Assembly (NCBI RefSeq): GCF_009817885.1
Contig: NZ_CP041764.1
Coordinates: 1,798,001-1,862,000 of the forward strand
Length of the DNA stretch: 64,000 bases
Reading direction: 5' to 3'
From: Serratia rhizosphaerae
GTDB lineage: Bacteria; Pseudomonadota; Gammaproteobacteria; Enterobacterales; Enterobacteriaceae
Part shown: positions 13,133-20,854 of the stretch, one piece after another
Position numbering within the stretch: the first letter of the stretch is position 1
How the letters are laid out: the number at the start of each line of letters is the position of its first letter
Notes under the pieces: generated by a model
Database searches by the model: none
Told to the model about the DNA's origin: nothing
The model's input: only the letters and a program-made list of their open reading frames with translations
Position numbers and translations under genes: made by a program

Positions 13133-13501
13133 TTATTTAACTTCAACTTCAGCGCCAGCTTCTTCCAGGGATTTTTTCAGAGCTTCAGCGTCATCTTTGC
13201 TCACGCCTTCTTTCAGAGCGGCTGGAGCAGATTCAACCAGGTCTTTAGCTTCTTTCAGACCCAGGCCGGTAGCGCCACGTACTGCTTTGATAACAGCAAC
13301 TTTGTTAGCGCCTGCAGCTTTCAGGATAACGTCGAATTCAGTTTTCTCTTCAGCAGCTTCAGCAGCACCGCCAGCAGCAACAGCTACAGCAGCAGCAGCA
13401 GAAACACCGAATTTTTCTTCCATAGCGGAAACCAGCTCAACAACATCCATTACGGACATAGCAGCTACTGCTTCCAGGATTTGGTCTTTAGTGATAGACA
13501 T
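13133..13501 (-). CDS. rplL: 50S ribosomal protein L7/L12
   Basis: L7/L12 forms the flexible ribosomal stalk that recruits translation factors. The 122-residue protein begins MSITKDQILEAVAAMSVMDV, has the alanine-rich hinge at about 35-52, and ends in the conserved carboxy-terminal domain (GLGLKEAKDLVE...AGAEVEVK). Codon use is strongly biased, as expected for a very highly expressed gene. It follows rplJ by 63 bases and precedes the attenuator. It is expressed in excess over L10 because four or more copies bind each L10. Confidence 0.98.
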   Translation of the reverse strand: MSITKDQILEAVAAMSVMDVVELVSAMEEKFGVSAAAAVAVAAGGAAEAAEEKTEFDVILKAAGANKVAVIKAVRGATGLGLKEAKDLVESAPAALKEGVSKDDAEALKKSLEEAGAEVEVK

Positions 13502-13564
13502 AACAATTGTTCCTAAGATTCAGAAATAGTTTAAATACGTTAGCAAAGGCTAAGAAAGAGCGGC

Positions 13565-14062
13565 TTATGCAGCTTCTTTCTGATCGCGCACAGCAGCCAG
13601 AGTACGAACCAGTTTGCCGGCAGCGGCTTCTTTCATGGTCGACATCAGGCGTGCGATTGCTTCTTCGTAAGTTGGCAGCGTTGCCAGGCGGTCGATTTGC
13701 GCCGCAGGGATCAGCTCACCTTCAAAGGCCGCAGCTTTAACCTCGAACTCTGCATTCGCTTTCGCGAACTCTTTGAACAGACGAGCAGCAGCGCCCGGGT
13801 GTTCAGTAGAGAATGCAATCAAGGTTGGACCGACAAACGTGTCTTTCAGGCATTCGAATGGAGTGCCTTCAACAACGCGACGCATCAGGGTGTTGCGAAC
13901 AACACGCATGTAAACGCCAGCTTCACGACCTGCTTTACGCAGTTCAGTCATTTTACCTACGGTAACGCCGCGGGAATCCGCAACAACCGCAGACAGCGCG
14001 CCTTTGGCTACTTCGTTGACTTCAGCAACAATCGCTTGTTTGTCTTGAAGATTTAATGCCAT
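13565..14062 (-). CDS. rplJ: 50S ribosomal protein L10
   Basis: L10 anchors the L7/L12 dimers on the ribosome, and the L10-L12 complex represses its own mRNA. The product is 165 residues, the usual length, starting MALNLQDKQAIVAEVNE with the RNA-binding amino-terminal domain and a helical tail that carries L12. The ATG at 14060-14062 is preceded by CAGGAGC. The long structured leader upstream fits autogenous translational control. Confidence 0.98.
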   Translation of the reverse strand: MALNLQDKQAIVAEVNEVAKGALSAVVADSRGVTVGKMTELRKAGREAGVYMRVVRNTLMRRVVEGTPFECLKDTFVGPTLIAFSTEHPGAAARLFKEFAKANAEFEVKAAAFEGELIPAAQIDRLATLPTYEEAIARLMSTMKEAAAGKLVRTLAAVRDQKEAA

Positions 14063-14326
14063 TAGCTTTTTGCTCCTGGATTAGCCGGGGAACATCCCCG
14101 GAACTCACTTCACTTAATCGCTGCCGAAACAGCAGATCAAGCGGCTTAACACGGTGAGCAGAATCCAGCAAAGACATTCTTTTATAAAAAATTTCTTTAG
14201 GCTCTGTCACCGTCTACGCAGGAAAATTAAGTATCTTGCGATACACCTGCGGTCTTGGACGGAGGCCTGGATTAGGCCAGGCTCCAACCGAAAATTCTTG
14301 TGTCCCGCCGATAAAAACGGCAGAAC
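14063..14326 (-). promoter_or_regulatory. rplJ leader (L10-L12 autoregulatory region)
   Basis: The rplA-rplJ spacer of 327 bases contains no gene. Read on the minus strand, it includes the dyad GGAGCCTGG / CCAGGCCTCC (around 14262-14286) and stretches closely resembling the E. coli rplJ leader (for example GCGTAGACGGTGACAGA and TTCTGCTCACCG). In E. coli the L10-L12 complex binds this leader and represses translation of both proteins. The role here is inferred from that similarity. Confidence 0.7.
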
Positions 14327-14339
14327 CTTGGGGCATAAG

Positions 14340-14368
14340 ATTCTAGGCGAAAATATGCCCCAAGTCAA
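14340..14368 (-). promoter_or_regulatory. Sigma-70 promoter for rplJL-rpoBC (PL10)
   Basis: On the minus strand a TTGACT -35 (14363-14368) and a TAGAAT -10 (14340-14345) are separated by exactly 17 bases. The promoter sits just downstream of the rplA stop, at the position of PL10 in E. coli. It lies within a perfect 11-base inverted repeat spanning 14327-14364. Confidence 0.85.
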
Positions 14369-14389
14369 AGCGATTAATCGTCTAAACGA

Positions 14390-15094
14390 TTAGCTCGCTA
14401 CAGCAGTCAGGCCGCTCTGATCGATAGCAACGCCAGCACCCATGGTGGTGGAGAGGCTAACTTTCTTGATGTAAACGCCTTTAGCCTGAGATGGTTTCGC
14501 TTTTTTCAGCGCAACCAGCAGGGCTTCCAGGTTTTCTTTCAGCTGAGCTGCTTCGAAATCAACCTTACCGATAGTGGTATGGATGATGCCGTTTTTGTCG
14601 TTACGGTAACGAATCTGACCTGCTTTAGCGTTTTTCACTGCTTCAGCAACGTTCGGCGTAACGGTACCCACTTTCGGGTTTGGCATCAGGCCACGTGGAC
14701 CCAGAACCTGGCCCAGTTGGCCAACAACGCGCATTGCATCTGGAGATGCGATAACAACGTCAAAGTTCATTTCGCCTTTCTTGATCTGATCGGCCAGATC
14801 TTCCATGCCTACCAGCTCTGCGCCAGCTGCTTTTGCAGCTTCAGCGTTAGGGCCTTGAGCGAAGACGGCAACGCGTACGCTGCGACCGGTGCCGTGTGGC
14901 AGAACGGTAGCGCCGCGAACGTTTTGATCAGATTTACGCGCGTCGATGCCCAGGTTAACGGCAACGTCTACGCTTTCTACGAATTTAGCGGTGGCCAGCT
15001 CTTTCAGCAGAGCAACAGCTTCGGTGATGTCATACTGTTTAGTAGCATCAACTTTGTCACGGATCACGCGCATGCGCTTGGTCAGCTTAGCCAT
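14390..15094 (-). CDS. rplA: 50S ribosomal protein L1
   Basis: L1 binds 23S rRNA in the L1 stalk and also represses translation of the rplK-rplA mRNA. The 234-residue protein has the expected ends (MAKLTKRMRVIRDKVD...SGLTAVAS) and the conserved segment LGPRGLMPNPKVGTV. It starts 3 bases after the rplK stop, so translation is probably coupled. Expression is driven by the promoter upstream of rplK. Confidence 0.98.
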   Translation of the reverse strand: MAKLTKRMRVIRDKVDATKQYDITEAVALLKELATAKFVESVDVAVNLGIDARKSDQNVRGATVLPHGTGRSVRVAVFAQGPNAEAAKAAGAELVGMEDLADQIKKGEMNFDVVIASPDAMRVVGQLGQVLGPRGLMPNPKVGTVTPNVAEAVKNAKAGQIRYRNDKNGIIHTTIGKVDFEAAQLKENLEALLVALKKAKPSQAKGVYIKKVSLSTTMGAGVAIDQSGLTAVAS

Positions 15095-15097
15095 CTA

Positions 15098-15526
15098 TTA
15101 ATCCTCCACTACCAGGCCCATGGAACGAGCAGTACCTTCGATGGAGCGAATCATCGCTTCAACGTCGGAACCAGTCATGTCCGCAGCTTTGGTTTCTGCG
15201 ATTTCACGTACCTGAGCACTGGTCACTTTACCGACTTTGTCTTTGTTCGGCTTGCCAGAACCAGACTTGATACCAGCCGCTTTTTTCAGCAGAACTGCTG
15301 CTGGCGGAGTTTTGGTAACGAAGGTGAAGGAGCGATCAGAATAAACGGTAATAACAACCGGGATCGGCAGGCCTTTTTCAATGCTGTCAGTCTTAGCATT
15401 GAACGCCTTACAGAATTCCATGATGTTAACACCTTGCTGACCCAGAGCTGGACCGACTGGCGGGCTCGGGTTAGCCATACCAGCTGCAACCTGCAGCTTA
15501 ACGTAGGCTTGTACTTTCTTGGCCAT
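15098..15526 (-). CDS. rplK: 50S ribosomal protein L11
   Basis: L11 is part of the GTPase-associated centre and is needed for RelA to sense uncharged tRNA. The product is 142 residues (MAKKVQAYVKLQVAAGMANPSPPVGPALGQQG when read in two parts), the family length. The ATG at 15524-15526 follows ACGAGGAAATTTC; the longer open frame upstream is leader. It forms an operon with rplA. Confidence 0.98.
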   Translation of the reverse strand: MAKKVQAYVKLQVAAGMANPSPPVGPALGQQGVNIMEFCKAFNAKTDSIEKGLPIPVVITVYSDRSFTFVTKTPPAAVLLKKAAGIKSGSGKPNKDKVGKVTSAQVREIAETKAADMTGSDVEAMIRSIEGTARSMGLVVED

Positions 15527-15542
15527 TGAAATTTCCTCGTAT

Positions 15543-15570
15543 GGGTAGTATCGCCTCGCAAGAGGCTCCC
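15543..15570 (-). promoter_or_regulatory. Probable L1-binding site in rplK leader
   Basis: Immediately upstream of rplK the minus-strand transcript can form GGGGAGCCTC TTGC GAGGCGATACTACCC, with a GCCTC/GAGGC stem and closing GGG/CCC pairs. This resembles the L1 target in the E. coli L11 leader, itself a mimic of the 23S L1 site. Function is inferred from the resemblance and position. Confidence 0.6.
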
Positions 15571-15617
15571 CGTGTTTCACCTCGCTCAAACCAATGAGCA
15601 AGGCCTCTAAAAACAAA

Positions 15618-15648
15618 AGGCGCGAAATTATAGTTTAATTTCGCGCCT
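15618..15648 (-). terminator. Perfect 13-bp dyad after nusG, candidate terminator
   Basis: AGGCGCGAAATTA and TAATTTCGCGCCT form a perfect 13-base inverted repeat with a 5-base loop, 41 bases after the nusG stop. On the minus strand it is followed by TTTTGTTTTT, which suits rho-independent termination of secE-nusG. The rplK promoter overlaps the same bases. Confidence 0.6.
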
Positions 15649-15655
15649 CATACAA
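15627..15655 (-). promoter_or_regulatory. Sigma-70 promoter for rplKA (PL11)
   Basis: On the minus strand a TTGTAT -35 (15650-15655) and a consensus TATAAT -10 (15627-15632) are 17 bases apart, about 100 bases upstream of rplK. The -10 lies inside the dyad at 15618-15648. Confidence 0.82.
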
Positions 15656-15688
15656 GACGTAAAGCCCGGATAGCTGATGATTAAACGA

Positions 15689-16234
15689 TCAGCCTTTCTC
15701 CACCTGGCTGAAGTCCAGTTCTACCGGCGTTGCACGACCGAAGATGGAAACGGAAACCTTCAGGCGGCTCTTTTCGTAATCCACTTCTTCCACCACGCCG
15801 TTAAAGTCAGCAAACGGACCGTCGTTAACGCGCACCAGTTCACCCGGTTCGAACAGCGTTTTCGGACGTGGCTTATCGCCAACCTGCTGCAGGCGGTTCA
15901 TGATGGCGTCAACTTCTTTGTCGCTGATTGGCGCTGGGCGATCCGACGTACCGCCGATAAAGCCCATCACGCGCGGAACGCTGCGCACCAAGTGCCAGCT
16001 GGCATCGTTCATCACCATTTGAACCAGCACGTAACCCGGGAAGAATTTGCGTTCGCTCTTACGACGCTGGCCACCACGGATTTCAACCACTTCTTCCGTA
16101 GGCACCATGACTTCGCCGAACAGCTCTTCCATATCGTGCAGTTTGATGTGTTCACGCAGCGATTGCGCTACGCGACCTTCAAAACCAGAAAACGCCTGAA
16201 CGACGTACCAACGTTTTTTTGGAGCTTCAGACAT
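15689..16234 (-). CDS. nusG: Transcription antitermination/termination factor NusG
   Basis: NusG binds RNA polymerase through its NGN domain and contacts Rho or ribosomal protein S10 through its KOW domain. The 181-residue protein shows the NGN start (KKRWYVVQAFSGFEGRVAQSL), the central FVGGTSDRP-type segment (FIGGTSDRPAPIS) and the KOW motif near EPGELVRVNDGPFADFNG. It starts one base after the secE stop, so the two form one operon. Its paralogue RfaH is encoded at 40150. Confidence 0.98.
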   Translation of the reverse strand: MSEAPKKRWYVVQAFSGFEGRVAQSLREHIKLHDMEELFGEVMVPTEEVVEIRGGQRRKSERKFFPGYVLVQMVMNDASWHLVRSVPRVMGFIGGTSDRPAPISDKEVDAIMNRLQQVGDKPRPKTLFEPGELVRVNDGPFADFNGVVEEVDYEKSRLKVSVSIFGRATPVELDFSQVEKG

Positions 16235-16235
16235 T

Positions 16236-16619
16236 TTAGAACCTCAGGCCAGTAATAAACGATACCAGACGGACCAGAACGCCATCCAGCCCCCACAGAA
16301 TCAAAGACATCACGGCAGTTACCGCGGCAACGATCAATGTGGTGTGCAGCGTTTCCTGGCGCGTTGGCCAAATCACTTTACGTACTTCGGTACGCGCTTC
16401 ACGCGCAAACGCTACGGTGGCTTTACCTTTGGTCGTCATCAGGGCGATGGCGCCCGCAATAGCAATCACCACAACCACAGCCAGCGCACGCAATGGCAGG
16501 CTGAAATCGCGGTAGTAATAGTTACCGACAATAGCCACAACCAACAGAACGGCGACGATTAGCCACTTCATCACTTCCAGGCCGCGCCCGCTCCCTTGAG
16601 CCTCGGTATTCGCACTCAT
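16236..16619 (-). CDS. secE: Preprotein translocase subunit SecE
   Basis: SecE clamps the SecY channel of the general secretion machinery in the inner membrane. The 127-residue product has three membrane segments (about 19-38, 45-64 and 93-115), as in enterobacterial SecE, with the conserved cytoplasmic stretch EVRKVIWPTRQETLHTT. The ATG at 16617-16619 is chosen from the family start MSANTEAQG; five more codons upstream have no support. A TTGACA hexamer at 16736-16741 (minus strand) may be its promoter -35, but a convincing -10 is missing. Confidence 0.95.
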   Translation of the reverse strand: MSANTEAQGSGRGLEVMKWLIVAVLLVVAIVGNYYYRDFSLPLRALAVVVVIAIAGAIALMTTKGKATVAFAREARTEVRKVIWPTRQETLHTTLIVAAVTAVMSLILWGLDGVLVRLVSFITGLRF

Positions 16620-16655
16620 AAACCAACCTGTCACTTATGATTCAGAACAAACAAC

Positions 16656-16678
16656 TTTGCCTCGCATTGCGAGGCAAA
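16656..16678 (-). other. Hairpin in secE 5' leader
   Basis: TTTGCCTCGC and GCGAGGCAAA form a perfect 10-base stem with a 3-base loop, 37 bases upstream of the secE start codon. On the minus strand it is followed by GTTGTTTG rather than a clean T-run, so it may be a leader structure rather than a terminator. Confidence 0.5.
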
Positions 16679-16820
16679 CCAAACCGATTAGATGCTCTTC
16701 AAACAGCATTCGGTGTTTTACGCGATGACGTACCCTGTCAATACGCTTTTAAGAGCCCATCTCACCAATGATTATGAACGTAAAATCGCTGATGAGATAG
16801 GTTCTAGTTCACAGCGTAGA

Positions 16821-16846
16821 AAAAGGGCATCAAATGATGCCCTTTT
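16821..16846 (-). terminator. tufB terminator
   Basis: AAAAGGGCAT, a short loop and ATGCCCTTTT form a stem 31 bases after the tufB stop. On the minus strand the stem ends in a T-run (TTTTTC). It separates tufB from secE. Confidence 0.85.
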
Positions 16847-16876
16847 ACCGCGTGTCGCGTCAAATGTTATCAGCGA

Positions 16877-18061
16877 TTAAGCGATAACTTTAGCAACAAC
16901 ACCCGCGCCTACGGTACGGCCGCCTTCACGGATTGCGAAACGCAGACCGTCGTCCATTGCGATTGGGTGAATCAGGGTAACTACCATGTTCACGTTGTCG
17001 CCTGGCATTACCATCTCTACGCCTTCTGGCAGTTCGATGGTACCGGTCACGTCAGTGGTACGGAAGTAGAACTGTGGACGGTAGCCTTTGAAGAACGGAG
17101 TATGACGGCCGCCTTCGTCTTTGGACAGAATGTACACTTCAGATTCGAACTGGGTGTGCGGCTTGATTGAACCTGGCTTCGCCAGTACCTGACCACGTTC
17201 GATTTCTTCACGCTTGATACCACGCAGCAGAACACCTACGTTCTCACCAGCACGGCCTTCGTCCAGCAGTTTGCGGAACATTTCTACGCCAGTACAGGTA
17301 GACTTAACGGTGTCTTTGATACCAACGATTTCGACTTCTTCACCTACTTTGATGATACCGCGCTCTACACGACCGGTAACAACGGTACCACGACCGGAGA
17401 TGGAGAAGACGTCTTCGATTGGCAGCAGGAACGGCTTGTCTACAGCACGCTCTGGCTCTGGGATGTAGCTGTCCAGCGCTTCTGCCAGCTCAACAATCTT
17501 CGCTTCCCACTCGGCTTCGCCTTCCAGCGCTTTCAGCGCGGAACCGCGGATTACCGGCAGGTCGTCGCCTGGGAAGTCGTAAGCAGACAGCAGTTCGCGA
17601 ACTTCCATCTCTACCAGTTCCAGCAGCTCTTCATCATCTACCATGTCGCATTTGTTCATGAATACGATGATGTAAGGTACGCCTACCTGGCGGCCCAGCA
17701 GGATGTGCTCACGGGTCTGAGGCATTGGGCCGTCAGTCGCTGCTACTACCAGGATTGCGCCGTCCATCTGCGCTGCACCGGTGATCATGTTTTTCACGTA
17801 GTCGGCGTGCCCTGGGCAGTCAACGTGCGCGTAGTGACGAGTCGGGGTGTCATACTCAACGTGAGAAGTGTTGATGGTGATACCACGAGCTTTTTCTTCT
17901 GGCGCGTTATCGATCTGGTCGAAAGCGCGAGCAGCACCGCCGTAGGTTTTAGACAGTACGGTAGTGATTGCAGCGGTCAGCGTTGTTTTACCATGGTCAA
18001 CGTGGCCGATAGTACCGACGTTAACGTGCGGTTTTGTACGTTCAAACTTTTCTTTAGACAT
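16877..18061 (-). CDS. tufB: Elongation factor Tu (tufB copy)
   Basis: EF-Tu delivers aminoacyl-tRNA to the ribosome with GTP hydrolysis. The 394-residue protein has the G1 loop GHVDHGKTT, the DCPGH motif, NKCD and SGRGTVVTGR, with the usual ends (MSKEKFERTKPHVNVGTIG...VVAKVIA). Its place downstream of the four tRNA genes identifies it as the tufB copy; tufA normally sits in the str operon elsewhere. It is probably cotranscribed with the tRNAs from the promoter at 18713-18741. Confidence 0.98.
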   Translation of the reverse strand: MSKEKFERTKPHVNVGTIGHVDHGKTTLTAAITTVLSKTYGGAARAFDQIDNAPEEKARGITINTSHVEYDTPTRHYAHVDCPGHADYVKNMITGAAQMDGAILVVAATDGPMPQTREHILLGRQVGVPYIIVFMNKCDMVDDEELLELVEMEVRELLSAYDFPGDDLPVIRGSALKALEGEAEWEAKIVELAEALDSYIPEPERAVDKPFLLPIEDVFSISGRGTVVTGRVERGIIKVGEEVEIVGIKDTVKSTCTGVEMFRKLLDEGRAGENVGVLLRGIKREEIERGQVLAKPGSIKPHTQFESEVYILSKDEGGRHTPFFKGYRPQFYFRTTDVTGTIELPEGVEMVMPGDNVNMVVTLIHPIAMDDGLRFAIREGGRTVGAGVVAKVIA

Positions 18062-18171
18062 CGATTGTCCCTCTAAGACACGGATAAATCGGTGGTATCA
18101 CCACATCAACCAAGCTTAATGCTTGCTGAATTCAGAACAGAAAGAGAATCAGGGGGCGAGAAAATAAGAAG

Positions 18172-18247
18172 TGGTGCTGATAGGCAGATTCGAACTGCCG
18201 ACCTCACCCTTACCAAGGGTGCGCTCTACCAACTGAGCTATATCAGC
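18172..18247 (-). tRNA. thrT: tRNA-Thr (GGT), thrT
   Basis: The 76-base cloverleaf starts GCTGATATAGCTCAG and ends in an encoded CCA. The anticodon loop TTGGTAA gives anticodon GGT. It is the last tRNA of the thrU-tyrU-glyT-thrT-tufB transcript. Confidence 0.97.
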
Positions 18248-18253
18248 ACATCT

Positions 18254-18328
<75 letters not shown>

Positions 18329-18490
18329 ATCCTGGAACTCGGCTACCTGATTTTTCTGCAGATATTGGGATGGGGAAAGGACGGTTGGTCGCTGAATTCC
18401 TCACCCTTCGCTTTGTACAGCCTTAAACACGCTGTGCAAATCGGTTTACCTTCCCCGCCCGGCATTCATCATACTGGCTGCCGTGCGGTT

Positions 18491-18510
18491 TAACCTTGTT
18501 ACCAAGGTTA
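18491..18510 (-). other. Small hairpin after tyrU
   Basis: TAACCTTG and CAAGGTTA form an 8-base stem with a 4-base loop starting 5 bases after the tRNA-Tyr CCA end. There is no clear T-run after it. It may be a processing structure in the tRNA-tufB precursor. Confidence 0.35.
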
Positions 18511-18514
18511 AAAA

Positions 18515-18599
<85 letters not shown>

Positions 18600-18622
18600 A
18601 GATTTTAACTACAGGTACTTGA

Positions 18623-18698
<76 letters not shown>

Positions 18699-19093
18699 AT
18701 CAAGTGCAGCGCATTCTAGGTAGAGAGCGCGGGCTATGCAACAAAAAAATTGTGTTCTGCGCACTTTCGCTCACAAAACAGCCGATTTTTGCATTTTGCA
18801 GCGGATTCAGCTCGCTCCGCGCGCAAATAACCATCAAATGCGGTGACCATTCTCTATAATTTCATCCGCTTTTTGCAAGCCTTAAGCCGATGTTTCTGCA
18901 TGTCGGGCGGCTCAGTGCGATCAACTGACGGTGCCCCCCTTTCTTCAATGCCTGCATCATCAGCGATCATGGCGCCCCATAATGGTGCAGACGCGCAAAA
19001 GTACGCCCTCCCGTTGACCTATCAGCAGTGGCTTCGGACGGTTGGCGTGCTTATTGCTTAGATTTCTTACCCGCATTAACCAAGGAGTTGTTG
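18699..19093. other. Intergenic region between thrU operon and GNAT gene
   Basis: These 395 bases hold the divergent upstream signals of the tRNA-tufB operon (minus strand) and of the acetyltransferase (plus strand). Besides the thrU promoter there is a plus-strand TATAAT at 18855-18860 with no good -35 partner. I see no gene. Confidence 0.6.
18713..18741 (-). promoter_or_regulatory. Promoter of thrU-tyrU-glyT-thrT-tufB
   Basis: On the minus strand a TTGCAT -35 (18736-18741) and a TAGAAT -10 (18713-18718) have a 17-base spacer. The -10 is followed by the G+C-rich stretch GCGCTGCAC, the discriminator typical of promoters under stringent control. A T-tract just upstream of the -35 may be an UP element. 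Confidence 0.85.
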
Positions 19094-19642
19094 ATGAAAA
19101 TTGTACCGATAAATGCCAGTACGCTACCGGTCTACCGCAGCGAGTTGGCGGCACTACTGCTTGATGCCGTAAAGGGTGGCGCATCCATCGGCTATACCGA
19201 GAATATTACAGCAGAAGAAGCGGCGAACTACTTCCACGGCCTGCGCCCGGCGCTGGCAAAAGGCGAACTGCTATTATGGATTGCCAGAGACGAAAGCGGC
19301 GTTACCGGGTGTGTGCAGCTGGAACTGTGCCAGAAAGCCAATGGCCGCAACCGTGCAGAGGTCCAAAAGCTCCTGGTGCACAGCCAGGCGCGTCGTAAAG
19401 GCATCGGCCGTACGCTGATGAAAACCGTGGAAAATACGGCGCTACAGCATCAGCGCGGTCTGCTTTATCTCGATACGCAAGCTGGCAGCATCGCCGAATC
19501 GCTGTATCGCGCGATGGGGTATCACTGCCTCGGAGAACTGCCGGACTACGCCGCCACGCCCGACGGTTATTACCATCCTACCGTGATTTATTATAAGCGC
19601 CTGTTCGCGGTCAACCCGGCTTCCCGCTCGCTGGCCAGCTGA
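19094..19642 (+). CDS. GNAT family N-acetyltransferase
   Basis: This is a 182-residue acetyl-CoA-dependent acetyltransferase of the GNAT fold; its substrate cannot be read from the sequence. The acetyl-CoA loop is visible in VQKLLVHSQARRKGIGRTLM (about 106-125), a Q/RxxGxG/A-type motif, and is followed by the LYLDTQ...AESLYRAMGY segment common in the family. The ATG at 19094 has AGGAG 6 bases upstream; earlier in-frame codons have no ribosome-binding site. It stands alone between the tRNA-tufB promoter and coaA. A weak hairpin at 19650-19675 follows it. Confidence 0.88.
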   Translation: MKIVPINASTLPVYRSELAALLLDAVKGGASIGYTENITAEEAANYFHGLRPALAKGELLLWIARDESGVTGCVQLELCQKANGRNRAEVQKLLVHSQARRKGIGRTLMKTVENTALQHQRGLLYLDTQAGSIAESLYRAMGYHCLGELPDYAATPDGYYHPTVIYYKRLFAVNPASRSLAS

Positions 19643-19862
19643 GCCACACGCGGTATCATGGCCTGATGATGCCGCCTTACAACGCACGCATTCACAAGTG
19701 CGCGCCCGTTCGCACAATTACCATTCTCTCACCACGATCGACAACAAAGTTGAAAAAAGTCTACGCCAAAAACGAAGCTGTCTATAATATGCAGCTTGTT
19801 TATTATCTGGAGTTGGCGTCCGGCGCCTTTCCCAACCTGCGTTAACAGGCAGAATTTGGCTT

Positions 19863-20813
19863 ATGATAAAAAGAGATCAATCTTTAGCAACGCCGTACCT
19901 ACAGTTCGATCGTACCCAATGGGCTGCGTTGCGAGATTCGGTGCCGCTGACGTTATCAGAAGAAGAAATTGTTAAACTGAAAGGGATTAACGAAGATCTC
20001 TCTTTAGAAGAAGTCGCGCAGATCTACCTCCCCTTGTCGCGACTTTTGAACTTTTACATCAGTTCCAATCTACGCCGTCAGGCCGTTCTGGAGCAATTTC
20101 TTGGCACCGACGGGCAGAAAATCCCCTATGTGATCGGCATCGCCGGCAGCGTTGCCGTAGGTAAAAGCACCACCGCACGTCTGCTGCAGGCGCTGCTTAG
20201 CAGCTGGCCGGAACATCGCAGCGTTGAACTGGTCACCACCGATGGCTTCCTGCACCCCAACAGAGTACTGAACGAACGCGGTCTGATGAAAAAGAAAGGC
20301 TTCCCGCAGTCTTACGACATGCATAGCCTGGTGAAATTTGTCTCAGAAGTGAAATCAGGCGCTAAACGCGTCACCGCGCCGGTTTATTCACACCTGATTT
20401 ATGACGTCGTACCCGACGGTAACAAAGTCATCGAACAACCGGATATTCTGATTCTGGAAGGTCTGAACGTGCTGCAGAGCGGTATGGACTACCCACACGA
20501 TCCACACCACGTCTTTGTCTCGGATTTTGTTGATTTCTCTATCTATGTCGACGCACCTGCCGAGCTGCTGCAAACCTGGTATATCAACCGCTTCCTGAAG
20601 TTCCGCCAGGGCGCGTTCTCCAATCCAAACTCCTATTTCCATAATTATGCCAAACTCTCTGAGAGTGAAGCGGTGAAAATTGCCACTCAGCTATGGAATG
20701 AGATTAATGGATTGAATTTACAGCAAAATATATTGCCAACGCGCGAGCGTGCCAGTCTGATCATGACGAAAAGTGCCAATCACGCCGTCGAGCATGTGCG
20801 CCTTAGAAAGTAG
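19863..20813 (+). CDS. coaA: Pantothenate kinase (type I)
   Basis: CoaA phosphorylates pantothenate, the first and rate-controlling step of coenzyme A synthesis. The 316-residue product is the same length as in E. coli, with the P-loop GSVAVGKS at 95-102 and conserved TTDGFLHPN and EGLNVLQ segments. A TATAAT at 19783-19788 may be the -10 of its promoter, though the matching -35 is poor. It converges on birA with a shared hairpin between them. Confidence 0.97.
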   Translation: MIKRDQSLATPYLQFDRTQWAALRDSVPLTLSEEEIVKLKGINEDLSLEEVAQIYLPLSRLLNFYISSNLRRQAVLEQFLGTDGQKIPYVIGIAGSVAVGKSTTARLLQALLSSWPEHRSVELVTTDGFLHPNRVLNERGLMKKKGFPQSYDMHSLVKFVSEVKSGAKRVTAPVYSHLIYDVVPDGNKVIEQPDILILEGLNVLQSGMDYPHDPHHVFVSDFVDFSIYVDAPAELLQTWYINRFLKFRQGAFSNPNSYFHNYAKLSESEAVKIATQLWNEINGLNLQQNILPTRERASLIMTKSANHAVEHVRLRK

Positions 20814-20819
20814 CGTTTT

Positions 20820-20843
20820 GCAGGGGACAGCCGTGTCCCCTGC
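20820..20843. terminator. Hairpin between convergent coaA and birA
   Basis: GCAGGGGACA and TGTCCCCTGC form a perfect 10-base stem with a GCCG loop, 6 bases after the coaA stop and 11 before the birA stop. Neither side has a long T-run, so efficiency as an intrinsic terminator is uncertain. Confidence 0.6.
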
Positions 20844-20854
20844 TGGCTACACGA

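Noticed and set aside
14022..14210. A 62-codon open frame in the rplJ leader.
   Set aside because: It overlaps the autoregulatory leader and the rplJ start, and has no family resemblance.
16700..16760. A full sigma-70 promoter for secE-nusG using TTGACA at 16736-16741.
   Set aside because: The -35 is consensus, but no acceptable -10 occurs at 16-18 bases. The best candidate, TAAAAC, is at 15, so I did not list it as a promoter.
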